Shown: one piece after another, positions 17,163 through 24,613 of the stretch
Layout: each line of letters opens with the position of its first letter
How positions within the stretch are numbered: the stretch's first letter is position 1
Source: Bacillota bacterium
Lineage (GTDB): Bacteria; Bacillota; Clostridia; Monoglobales; Firm-18
DNA: 64,000 nucleotides
Reading direction: 5' to 3'
Assembly (NCBI GenBank): GCA_023228885.1
Contig: JALOAJ010000005.1
Span: forward strand, 1 to 64,000
Notes under the pieces: generated by a model
Database searches by the model: none
Told to the model about the DNA's origin: nothing
What the model saw: the letters and a program-made list of their open reading frames with translations, nothing else
Made by a program: the position numbers and the translations under genes

Positions 17163-17357
17163 ATGGATAATTACTTACAGGCGTATAGCAGATATCACAA
17201 TGCGGAGGGAATCGAACCGCAGGTAATCGGAAAATGTGAAAATTGCATGCAAATTCTAACGGACGATTATACAGTTTTTACCGACAGTGAGAACAACTTG
17301 TTTTGCAGTGAGGAATGTGCGCTCAAATGCTATGGCGTGGAAGAATATAACGGCTAA
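17163..17357 (+). CDS. Small Cys-rich (zinc-ribbon-like) protein of the phage-like remnant
   Basis: 64 residues with Cys at 25, 28, 48, 52 and 56 in CENC and CSEECALKC arrangements, suggesting a small zinc-binding fold. No family I can name with certainty. GGGGGGGTGGTAGG ribosome site. Lies 39 bases before the ArpU-like gene and probably shares the promoter at 16931. Confidence 0.65.
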   Translation: MDNYLQAYSRYHNAEGIEPQVIGKCENCMQILTDDYTVFTDSENNLFCSEECALKCYGVEEYNG

Positions 17358-17395
17358 GCTAATGCTTTGTGAGCCGGAAAGGTTAAGGGTTACAT

Positions 17396-17848
17396 ATGAA
17401 TTGGAAAAGCGTTGCAGCAGAAGATTTGGAAAGGTACGGAAAGCAAAAAAAGTCACTTGATAGTCTTTATGAAAGAATTAGCATATTAACTGACAGCTAC
17501 ACCGCGCTCCGCCCGATAGCGTCCAATAAAGTTCCCGTTCGTGGTGATACGACGCAAATTGAAGATGTAATGCTAAATAACATAGTAGAGCGTGAAAAAT
17601 TGAAAAACACATATTCAATCATCAAAAGGCTTGTTAAATTGACTGAGAAGGGGCTGAGCAATTTAAGCGATTATGAGCGGAGAACGCTTGAGCTGTTCTA
17701 TATCAGAAGGCAAAAAAATCATGTGGACAGGCTTATGGAGGAATTTGGCTATGAGAAATCAAAAGTTTACAACTTAAAAGAAAAAGCGCTTTATAACTTT
17801 ACTATCGGTGTGTATGGTTTATCGGATTATTATACCGATATAGTTTAA
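17396..17848 (+). CDS. ArpU/DUF1492-like phage transcriptional regulator
   Basis: 150 residues. N-terminal coiled helix (YGKQKKSLDSLYERIS), then NNIVEREKLKNTYSIIKR, and a sigma-70 region-4-like C terminus: LSDYERRTLELFYIRRQKNHVDRL followed by KSKVYNLKEKAL, a recognition helix. Such proteins control late-gene transcription in phages of Firmicutes. No structural phage genes follow, so this is a remnant or a domesticated fragment. Confidence 0.75.
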   Translation: MNWKSVAAEDLERYGKQKKSLDSLYERISILTDSYTALRPIASNKVPVRGDTTQIEDVMLNNIVEREKLKNTYSIIKRLVKLTEKGLSNLSDYERRTLELFYIRRQKNHVDRLMEEFGYEKSKVYNLKEKALYNFTIGVYGLSDYYTDIV

Positions 17849-17894
17849 AACCAATCGTAGGGGCTGACGCATTATGCGTAAAGCCCCTTGCGCC

Positions 17895-18980
17895 TTATGT
17901 TGATTGTTTTTTTGAAATATCGGCTGTTATTTTTTCATATGCTCTTTCGGAATGCTCAAAGGTGGATGCATTTGAAAAGATGACCTTTTCTTTATCATTC
18001 ATTTTTTTTGCCTGCTCTAAATATGCCACGCCTTTTTTTATTTGTTCTTCATATTTATTGGCGATATCTGCAATTTCATCGGCATATTTCTCATCGGTGC
18101 CGGCTGCCCCCGCCAAAGCGTAAATATCAATCACCTTATCACAGTCTTTTTGCGGAAAATGCTCGTGCGGCGGCGTGCTGTCGAAAAAGGACAATCCAAG
18201 CTCCCTCAAAATAATCATGTCGATGCTATTCGGGTCAAGCCCGCAATGATAAAATTCCACATCAAACCCTTTTTGCAGGGCAGTTTGCGCTATTTTTCTA
18301 AGCATCGTGGACTTACCCGTTCCCGGACGCCCTTTAATAAAATATCTGGCGCTGCTGTCTTTTGTAAGGTTTTCGATATAATTTATCGCGCCGCCATGGG
18401 TTGCCGCTCCCAAAAAACGATGAAAAACAGCAGAACTTTTTGCCGTTTTCTTATCAAAAAATATTTCATCTATCAGCTGGTTTGTCGCTTTATTTACCTT
18501 GTCATAACACATACTGTCAATAAAAATTGCTTCCCAATCATCGTGCACCGACAGCGCGCCTTCAAATGCACGATATGCCAGATTGAAAAAAAGCCTTTTT
18601 TTGCACTCGTAAAAATTGATTGATTCAAATTTACGGCAAACCTTTGATTGATTTACAGAAAGGTCAAGATTTAAATATATAACATCATTTATATTGTTTG
18701 GCTTTATTTTAACGAAGTTGTCAATAAGCCCCAGCTTAGCTTCGGGTATAATAATGCCTGCAAGGGAGTTATTATCCGTAACACTATGCATAGCTTCCAC
18801 ACACAAACCGACGCTTAGGCAATAATTGTATATTTTTTTAATTAGCGTTGTTTTTCCCGTCCCCGGCGAGCCCGAAATAAGATACAGCGTTTCAAGCCCG
18901 CATATGTTGGAATCTCTGAAGCTTACAAGACCCTTCGCGGTGTTCCCATCGGCAAAATAGTGTAACTGTCTGTTATCCAT
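17895..18980 (-). CDS. Double P-loop ATPase (PRK06851-like), function unknown
   Basis: About 361 residues. Two P-loop NTPase halves with Walker A motifs GSPGTGKT (about 37-44) and GRPGTGKS (about 217-224). The start MDNRQLHYFADGNTAKG is typical of this uncharacterised Firmicutes family; the frame opens at 18992, but AAAGGATG upstream favours the ATG at 18980. Ends with a helical, charged tail. On the minus strand the upstream region has CATATATT (19043-19036), which fits a sigma-E -10, but no good -35 was found. Biochemical role unknown. Confidence 0.75.
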   Translation of the reverse strand: MDNRQLHYFADGNTAKGLVSFRDSNICGLETLYLISGSPGTGKTTLIKKIYNYCLSVGLCVEAMHSVTDNNSLAGIIIPEAKLGLIDNFVKIKPNNINDVIYLNLDLSVNQSKVCRKFESINFYECKKRLFFNLAYRAFEGALSVHDDWEAIFIDSMCYDKVNKATNQLIDEIFFDKKTAKSSAVFHRFLGAATHGGAINYIENLTKDSSARYFIKGRPGTGKSTMLRKIAQTALQKGFDVEFYHCGLDPNSIDMIILRELGLSFFDSTPPHEHFPQKDCDKVIDIYALAGAAGTDEKYADEIADIANKYEEQIKKGVAYLEQAKKMNDKEKVIFSNASTFEHSERAYEKITADISKKQST

Positions 18981-19134
18981 GCATACCATCATCCTTTTAT
19001 TTTTGCTGAAAAATATGTCAGCATCCTCTTAATACAATATATGAGATTATAATTAAAGTGTTTCACAAAAATAGATTTTTAATAAATGAAGGTATGATTT
19101 TTTATTTCAAAGGCAAATTTGTTTTGAATGCAAA

Positions 19135-19177
19135 ATGCGCCCTTCTAACAACTTTATAGGCTGTTAAAAGAGCGCAT
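19135..19177 (-). terminator. Terminator after rubredoxin
   Basis: Sixteen-pair stem (two wobble pairs) starting ATGCGCTCTTTTAACA on the minus strand, followed by TTTTGCATTC. Lies 15 bases beyond the rubredoxin stop. Confidence 0.75.
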
Positions 19178-19191
19178 CGGCAGTAAAAAAA

Positions 19192-19347
19192 TTAGATTTC
19201 GGTAAATGCGTCTTTTGAAAGACCGCAAACCGGGCATGTCCAATCGTCAGGAACATCTTCAAAAGCGGTTCCGGGTTCAACCCCGTTGTCCGGGTCGCCA
19301 AGCTCCGGGTCGTAAATGTAGCCGCAAACGCATTGATATTTTGACAT
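19192..19347 (-). CDS. Rubredoxin
   Basis: 51 residues, ATG at 19347 with GGAGG upstream. Small iron electron carrier typical of anaerobes. Contains IYDPELGDPDNGVEPGTAFE and DVPDDWTCPVCG, both characteristic. The second knuckle CPVC is normal, but the first reads QCVCG, giving Cys6 and Cys8 with one residue between them where the usual spacing is two. Isolated gene with its own promoter and terminator. Confidence 0.92.
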   Translation of the reverse strand: MSKYQCVCGYIYDPELGDPDNGVEPGTAFEDVPDDWTCPVCGLSKDAFTEI

Positions 19348-19439
19348 AATGCCATTCCTCCTTTGTTTTTTGCCATCAACAAACTTTTAACAACAGCTGA
19401 AAGTTTTTCGATTGGCATATCTTTTTAAAACTTAGGGCT

Positions 19440-19468
19440 ATTATAATATAAATCAAACTATTTTTCAA
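19440..19468 (-). promoter_or_regulatory. Sigma-A promoter of rubredoxin
   Basis: On the minus strand TTGAAA (19468-19463), 17 bases, TATAAT (19445-19440). Confidence 0.75.
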
Positions 19469-19619
19469 CTGTTTAATTTACATAGCTGCAAATAAAAGCG
19501 TTGATTATGTAGCGCCGTTTGTACAGGCATAAGCTTAAACAGCTGAATTTGCTTTAAGGTCGTTGTGAATTATTCATTTGATAATCAAAACTATAAGGAA
19601 TAAAATGATGATTTGTTGG

Positions 19620-19647
19620 TTGCATTAAGGGATATTTGTGATATAAT
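19620..19647 (+). promoter_or_regulatory. Surviving promoter of the arabinose relic
   Basis: TTGCAT (19620-19625), 16 bases, TATAAT (19642-19647). An intact AAAGGGGG ribosome site precedes the araB fragment, so the relic may still be transcribed. Confidence 0.6.
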
Positions 19648-19730
19648 TGAGCTGGTATAGTTTGGGAAAGACCTGAATCGATGCAACAACTAAATTACAT
19701 GGTTTACAGTTTAGCAAAGGGGGATTGGTT

Positions 19731-20099
19731 ATGAGCAAGTATGCAGTAGGGATGGATTTTGGTTCTCTTTCCGGCAGGGCGGTTCTTGTCGATTTATCAA
19801 ACGGCAATGAGGTTGCGACAAGTGTGTTCGATTACCCTCACGGGGTTATGAGTGAAAGCCTTCCTTGCGGGAAAACGCTTGATATGGATTTTGCGCTTCA
19901 ACAGCCGCAGGATTATCTTGACGCTCTTTCATATACTGTTTTGGATGTTTTGAAAACAGCAAATGTATCGCCTAATGATGTGGCAGGGCTGGGTATAGAT
20001 TTTACCGCTTGCACGGTGTTGCCTGTTTTAGAAGACGGCACACCGCTTTGCTTTTTGGATAAATACAAGGATGAACCCCATGCGTACACAAATGCTTGA
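19731..20099 (+). pseudogene. araB: Ribulokinase N-terminal fragment (araB remnant)
   Basis: 122 residues matching only the beginning of ribulokinase (full length about 550): YAVGMDFGSLSGRAVLVDL with the FGGY-kinase phosphate-binding region, then GLGIDFTACTVLPVLEDG and PLCFLDKYKDEPHAYT. It ends abruptly at 20099, where the sequence changes in another frame to the C terminus of AraA. The missing part contains the ATPase half, so the product cannot be an active kinase. ATG 19731 with GGGGG upstream. Confidence 0.88.
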
Positions 20100-20535
20100 A
20101 GTTTGCCCTACTATTGCAGAGGGCGAGGTTAAAATTGATGTTAAACCCCTTGGAATAGGCGGGAAAGAAGCGCCTGCACGCATGCTGTTTGATGGCAAAA
20201 GCGGCGATGCTGTGTGTGTGTCGCTTATCGATTTGGGAAATAGGTTTAGAATTATTGTTGCCGAGGTTGAAGGGATAAGGGTGCCCAAAAGCATGCCAAA
20301 GCTTCCGGTGGCAAGTGTTATGTGGAAACCGTATCCTAACTTTCATGATGGTGCAATGGCGTGGATACTTGCCGGGGGCGCTCATCATTCGGTAATCAGT
20401 TACACCATATCCGCGCAACATATTATTGATTTTGCGCACATGGCAAACATTGAATGCGTTGTTATTGGAAGAAACACCGATATTAACAAATTTGAGCAAG
20501 AACTTTTAATCTCCGACATGGTTTGGAGCAGGTAG
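20092..20535 (+). pseudogene. araA: L-arabinose isomerase C-terminal fragment (araA remnant)
   Basis: About 147 residues of the AraA C-terminal domain: MLEVCPTIAEGEVKIDVKPL, LIDLGNRFRIIVAEVEG, MPKLPVASVMWKPYPN and AWILAGGAHHSVISYT. Full AraA is about 490 residues, so roughly two thirds are missing. The junction with araB is in a different frame. Together the two fragments show a deletion that removed most of araB and the front of araA. Confidence 0.88.
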
Positions 20536-20592
20536 GCTAAACAGCGGGCAAGGAACGGTTAGCCATTATTTGGTGCATACTGCTAAAGATGC

Positions 20593-20626
20593 AAAAAGCA
20601 ACCCCTTTTAAAAGGGATTGCTTTTT
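20593..20626 (-). terminator. Terminator between the araA relic and the 97-residue gene
   Basis: Near-perfect 17-pair stem AAAAAGCAA(C)CCCTTTT / AAAAGGG(A)TTGCTTTTT with T runs at both ends; the single imperfect pair is a G-U on the minus strand, so it works better for the minus gene but can serve both. Confidence 0.75.
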
Positions 20627-20638
20627 CAAATACAATTA

Positions 20639-20932
20639 TTATTCGGTCAGCGCTTCCTCAAGCCAGAATTCTCCAACATCCAATGCCGAATAAAGCCCGT
20701 CGCGTTCTGCTTTTTTCAGCACCTTTTCCTTGCCCGGAATATCATTGGTTTGCAGTTTTACCACAACATGGGTTGACACATCAAGGTCAATAATTTTGGT
20801 TGACGATAAAACTTCAAGCATAATTATAACTTTGTCTTCCGGATTACCGTAATACAACAGGTTTCCCCGTCGGATTAGGGGTTTTCCTTTATACAACAAT
20901 CCCTCTTTGGGAGTCTTTTTTTTAGTCGCCAC
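20639..20932 (-). CDS. Conserved-looking hypothetical protein, 97 residues
   Basis: Not recognised. GTG start at 20932 with AAGGTGG upstream; the frame opens earlier but inside purA. Basic N terminus (ATKKKTPKEG), then beta-rich segments GLLYKGKPLIRRGNLLYYG and VIIMLEVLSSTKIIDLDVST, and an acidic C-terminal tail. No membrane segment or cysteine. It follows purA by 14 bases and ends at a terminator, so it is probably the last gene of the purA operon. Confidence 0.65.
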   Translation of the reverse strand: MATKKKTPKEGLLYKGKPLIRRGNLLYYGNPEDKVIIMLEVLSSTKIIDLDVSTHVVVKLQTNDIPGKEKVLKKAERDGLYSALDVGEFWLEEALTE

Positions 20933-20946
20933 TGTACCACCTTCAC

Positions 20947-22218
20947 TTATTTTATAATATTTTGATTCCGCTTCGGTCCCACACCTACCATCCAAACGGG
21001 GACACAACATAATTGTTCTATTTTTTCTATATATCGTTGCGCCGCGACAGGCAGGTCTGCAAAAGATTTTACATCTGTAATATCTTCGTCCCACCCTTCC
21101 ATACTCTCATAAATCGGGGCACATTGTTCAAGCTCGGATAAAGAGGCGGGGAATTCAGTAATAACTTTGCCGTCCTTTTCATACGCTGTGCAAATTTTTA
21201 AGTCGCCCACTCCGGACAGCGTATCAAGTTTGTTTACCGTAAGCTTTGTAAGCCCGCTGGTGCGCACGGAATATTTTAATATAACGGCATCAAGCCACCC
21301 GCAACGCCTCGGACGACCGGTTGTTGTTCCAAACTCGTTTCCCTTTTGGCGTATATCCTCACCTGTTTTATCAAACAGCTCGGTTGGAAAAGGTCCTTTT
21401 CCGACCCGGGTTGTGTATGCCTTTGCAACGCCGATGCAACTGTCAATATATGTTGGGCCTATCCCAGCTCCCACACACGCTCCGCCCGATGTGGGATGCG
21501 ATGATGTGACATAGGGATATGTACCAAGGTCAATATCCAAGAGCGTTCCTTGCGCGCCTTCAAAAAGCACCCTTTTTTGTGCCTTTATCGCCTCGTGCAG
21601 CAAAACGGTAGTATCATCAACATAGGATGCAAGCTCTTTTGCAAAGCTTTTGTACTCTGCTATTACGGCATCTGCATCAATAGGGCTTCCCCCATAAACA
21701 TGCGTTATCATTTTGTTTTTTAAGCTTATATTTTCCCTTGCTTTTGTTTCAAATAATGAGCCATCCAACAAATCACACATTCTTATTCCGCAGCGTTGCG
21801 ATTTATCCGCATAGCAAGGACCTATTCCCCTTTTCGTGGTTCCAATTTCACTATCCCCGCGTTGCAGCTCCGACAGCTCGTCTATTTGTATATGGTAAGG
21901 CATTATAACATGTGCCCTTGCATCTATTTTTAAATTACTTACCGAAAAACCGGAATCCTTCATTTTGTTTATTTCCACAAGCAATGCCTTCGGGTCAATA
22001 ACCACACCGTTGCCTATAATACAAAGGGTTTGCGGGTTTAAGATACCGGAGGGCAGCAAGTGCAGCTTATACACATTTCCGTTTGCTTCTATCGTATGCC
22101 CCGCGTTGTTTCCGCCTTGCGAACGCACCACAACCTGCGACTGCTGTGCAAGTATATCGGTAACCTTTCCCTTGCCCTCGTCACCCCATTGCGCTCCTAT
22201 AAGTACTGTTGCAGACAA
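20947..22218 (-). CDS. purA: Adenylosuccinate synthetase
   Basis: 423 residues. Joins IMP and aspartate with GTP in AMP synthesis. Motifs: VLIGAQWGDEGKGKVTD at the N terminus, GNGVVIDP, TKRGIGPCYADKS, FEGAQGTLLDIDLGTYPYVTS. The TTG at 22218 follows AGGAGG at 7 bases; a longer frame from 22236 would place that site inside the coding region. Its neighbours include a fumarase subunit, which makes sense because the next step of AMP synthesis (PurB) releases fumarate. Confidence 0.97.
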   Translation of the reverse strand: MSATVLIGAQWGDEGKGKVTDILAQQSQVVVRSQGGNNAGHTIEANGNVYKLHLLPSGILNPQTLCIIGNGVVIDPKALLVEINKMKDSGFSVSNLKIDARAHVIMPYHIQIDELSELQRGDSEIGTTKRGIGPCYADKSQRCGIRMCDLLDGSLFETKARENISLKNKMITHVYGGSPIDADAVIAEYKSFAKELASYVDDTTVLLHEAIKAQKRVLFEGAQGTLLDIDLGTYPYVTSSHPTSGGACVGAGIGPTYIDSCIGVAKAYTTRVGKGPFPTELFDKTGEDIRQKGNEFGTTTGRPRRCGWLDAVILKYSVRTSGLTKLTVNKLDTLSGVGDLKICTAYEKDGKVITEFPASLSELEQCAPIYESMEGWDEDITDVKSFADLPVAAQRYIEKIEQLCCVPVWMVGVGPKRNQNIIK

Positions 22219-22238
22219 TCTGCATCCTCCTAACAATC

Positions 22239-22259
22239 GGGCGTATTTGTTATACGCCC
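22239..22259 (-). promoter_or_regulatory. Hairpin just before purA
   Basis: Perfect 8-pair stem GGGCGTAT / ATACGCCC with a 5-base loop, in the 45-base gap between the DUF1858 gene and purA and about 10 bases before the ribosome site. There is no T run after it on the minus strand, so it is not a clear terminator; it may influence purA translation or mRNA processing. Confidence 0.5.
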
Positions 22260-22263
22260 CGTT

Positions 22264-22464
22264 TTATTTTGTGTCTAAATAATCGTTAATTTTTCTAACA
22301 AGCATATCGGCGTCGGCAGCATGAGCCGCGCATGCCTCCTCGATTGTTTCACCGCTTGCCGATGGACACCCAACGCAATGCATCCCAATTTCCATAAACA
22401 AAACCGCCGTTTTGGGGTCCATTTTAAGCACATCTAAAATAATTGTATCCTTTGTAACCTTCAT
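22264..22464 (-). CDS. DUF1858 domain protein
   Basis: 66 residues. Single DUF1858 domain with the signature GMHCVGCPSASGETIEEAC, in which two Cys flank a Gly-rich turn and may bind a metal or sense redox. Related to the N-terminal part of ScdA/RIC-type repair proteins. Overlaps the fumarase subunit gene by 4 bases, so the two are coupled. Confidence 0.85.
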   Translation of the reverse strand: MKVTKDTIILDVLKMDPKTAVLFMEIGMHCVGCPSASGETIEEACAAHAADADMLVRKINDYLDTK

Positions 22465-22988
22465 TGATAATCTCCTCCTGTTATTTTATTGCCTTTTGAA
22501 TCTATTAAAACGACGGCGGGAAAATCCTTTACCGTCAGTTTTCGCACCGCTTCAGCGCCCAAATCGTCGTATGCAATGATTTTGCATGATTTAACGCATT
22601 TTGAGATAAGGGCTCCTGCACCTCCTATTGCTCCAAAATATACCGAGGTATATTGTTTCATCGCATTTACAACTTCGTCATTTCGTTCCCCCTTGCCAAT
22701 CATTCCGGTCATCCCTTGTTTTATAAGGCTTGGGGTGTATTTATCCATCCTTCCGCTTGTTGTCGGTCCGCACGAGCCGATTACATGCCCCGGTTTTGCC
22801 GGGGTGGGGCCGGTGTAATACACAACGGCATTTTTTATATCAAAGGGTATTTTGCCCTCGTCAATCATTCTTTTATGCGCCGCATCGCGCGCGGTATAAA
22901 TAACCCCGCTAATCAGCACGCTGTCGCCCGCCTTAAGCTTGGCGGCACACTCCTTTGTCAAAGGCGTTGCAACAATTATCTTTTCCAC
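22461..22988 (-). CDS. fumB: Class I fumarate hydratase beta subunit (Fe-S hydro-lyase C-terminal part)
   Basis: About 175 residues from a GTG at 22988 (frame open to 23012). The motifs LKAGDSVLISGVIYTARDAAHKRM, YYTGPTPAKPGHVIGSCGPTTSGRMD and YFGAIGGAGALIS are those of the beta subunit of two-part class I fumarases or tartrate dehydratases. The alpha subunit, which carries the iron-sulfur cluster, is usually the upstream neighbour but here the upstream gene is a HAD hydrolase. Fumarate is the likely substrate because of purA, but this is inference. Confidence 0.85.
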   Translation of the reverse strand: MEKIIVATPLTKECAAKLKAGDSVLISGVIYTARDAAHKRMIDEGKIPFDIKNAVVYYTGPTPAKPGHVIGSCGPTTSGRMDKYTPSLIKQGMTGMIGKGERNDEVVNAMKQYTSVYFGAIGGAGALISKCVKSCKIIAYDDLGAEAVRKLTVKDFPAVVLIDSKGNKITGGDYQ

Positions 22989-23991
22989 TATTGCTTGTTT
23001 CAATCCCTTCAATAAGCCCGGTTATATCGTTTAAAATATAATCGGCGCCGTTTGCTAAAAAATAATCTTTTGCTTTGCGCCCCGATATGCCGGTAAGCAC
23101 AGCCGCAAAGTCCATACCCGCCGCCTTTGCCGAAAAAATATCCGCCCCCGCATCGCCGATAACAAGCGTTTTTTTCGTTGCGGTTTTATCATAAAACCCA
23201 CCCAATATTTTTTTATCGTCAAAGTCTTTTCCGAGCATTCCCTTCAAAAATGTGTATTCATGCGGCTTGGCAAGGGGTGAAATGCCCGTTTCCTTTTCCG
23301 ATTTTAAAACTTCGGTATATGTTATAATTTTATTTTCGTCAAAATATTTTGAAATATCCCATTGCCCAAGCGGGAGTTTGGTTTCAAAATCTACCCGACC
23401 GGTGCCTATTCCAAGCGAAATGCCATGGTCAAAAAGTGTTTTCAAAACATTTTTTATATCGTCAATGGGAATAACCGGTTGTTCGCAGTCTAAAAGCCCT
23501 TTTTTACCTTTTAACTGCGGTTTTTCATGCCACTTTTCCAAAAACATTTCGTCCCCTAAATACCATTCTTGAAAGGTAAGCACCAAGCGGTGATACCCCT
23601 TGCCGCCCCGTTTTCCAAGAGGGCTTTTTTTGCCTATATGGTCATAAAGGGCAGGCGCTGTTAAATTAAGATTTTTTAAGTATTTAAAAACCGCTTCAAA
23701 GCCGTCTTTTGCGCCGATAATCAGCGCGGCGGATAAAATAACATATGCAACATCCCAATTTGAATTGACGCCGATGTTTTTTAAATAATGCACCGTCTTA
23801 TCATTGCAAAAAATATCTTTGCGAATATCGTCTTTATTTTCCATTGCAAAATCAACATCTATATTGCTGTTTAGGTGTTCATAAATTGCAAGCGCCGCCG
23901 CATCCCAATACCTTTGTTCGCTTGTTATAACGCCATCCATATCAAATAAAACAGTGTTATATCCGTTTAAAAAATTCGCCGTTTTCGCCAT
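22933..23991 (-). CDS. HAD-superfamily hydrolase
   Basis: 352 residues. HAD motif I LFDMDGVI near residue 15, motif II GIGTGR at about 216, motif III Lys region and motif IV VIGDAGADIFSAKAAGM near 296. A large cap domain (about 30-200) between motifs I and II suggests a small-molecule phosphatase. Four bases after the hisB-like gene and overlapping the fumarase gene by about 55 bases. The context suggests it acts on the product of the hisD/hisB-like enzymes; substrate unknown. Confidence 0.8.
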   Translation of the reverse strand: MAKTANFLNGYNTVLFDMDGVITSEQRYWDAAALAIYEHLNSNIDVDFAMENKDDIRKDIFCNDKTVHYLKNIGVNSNWDVAYVILSAALIIGAKDGFEAVFKYLKNLNLTAPALYDHIGKKSPLGKRGGKGYHRLVLTFQEWYLGDEMFLEKWHEKPQLKGKKGLLDCEQPVIPIDDIKNVLKTLFDHGISLGIGTGRVDFETKLPLGQWDISKYFDENKIITYTEVLKSEKETGISPLAKPHEYTFLKGMLGKDFDDKKILGGFYDKTATKKTLVIGDAGADIFSAKAAGMDFAAVLTGISGRKAKDYFLANGADYILNDITGLIEGIETSNSGKDNCCNAFDKGVCRQA

Positions 23992-23995
23992 GCAA

Positions 23996-24610
23996 CTACT
24001 CCATTATATATTTTATTTCTCCTGCCACACCGGATGTCATTTGAGCCCTTTCGGGGTTTTTTGCAAGCGCCCTGCCCAATGCAATTCCAAATGCGCGAAA
24101 TGCCGCCTCCCAAATATGGTGCGCATTTTCGCCCCGTTCAATCTTTATATGAATAGTGCAGCTGCCGCCTTGCGCAATGCCGTCTAAAAATGTTGTTAAA
24201 TCCTCGCTGTGCATATCCTCCGCTTGGGCGGGAATATCACAATTTTTATCAAGCACGAGCATTGAACGCCCTTCAAAGCTTATTGCCGCCGTTGCCCGCG
24301 CCTCGTCTATAATCCCAACGCCGTCGCCATACCCGCTTATGCCTTGCTTTTGGTTTTCGTTTACATATTGCAAAAGCGCCTTGCCTAACGTCATGCCGCT
24401 GTCTTCGCATATAACATGCGAAAGATTGAATTTGTCCGTTTCAACATCAACACCGATGTTCAAACCGCTGCGCCATACTATATGCTCTATCATGTGGTTT
24501 AAAAAAATTATCGGCGTATTAATCGCATTTCGGTAATTTACCTTGACGGGCGGCGCTTGAAGCGTCACCTTTATTTTTGATTCGGTTGATTGCCGTGTAA
24601 CAGTAATCAT
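23996..24610 (-). CDS. HisB-like protein (imidazoleglycerol-phosphate dehydratase family, altered active site)
   Basis: 204 residues, full length for the IGP dehydratase fold, with both repeats. The second metal motif is intact (NAHHIWEA, residues 162-169), and His39 and DEA are kept. The first HHxxED motif reads HVICED (65-70), so one metal-binding His is Val. The phosphate-binding PSTKG near the C terminus reads QMTSG (190-194). The protein ends in an extra GVAGEIKYIME. These changes argue against normal activity in histidine synthesis. Three bases separate it from the hisD-like gene. Confidence 0.8.
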   Translation of the reverse strand: MITVTRQSTESKIKVTLQAPPVKVNYRNAINTPIIFLNHMIEHIVWRSGLNIGVDVETDKFNLSHVICEDSGMTLGKALLQYVNENQKQGISGYGDGVGIIDEARATAAISFEGRSMLVLDKNCDIPAQAEDMHSEDLTTFLDGIAQGGSCTIHIKIERGENAHHIWEAAFRAFGIALGRALAKNPERAQMTSGVAGEIKYIME

Positions 24611-24613
24611 TTA

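Larger units (their letters stand above)
19348..19724. other. Intergenic region between rubredoxin and the arabinose relic
   Basis: 377 bases with the divergent promoters at 19440-19468 (minus) and 19620-19647 (plus). No ORF of note. About 150 bases between the promoters show nothing recognisable. Confidence 0.6.
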
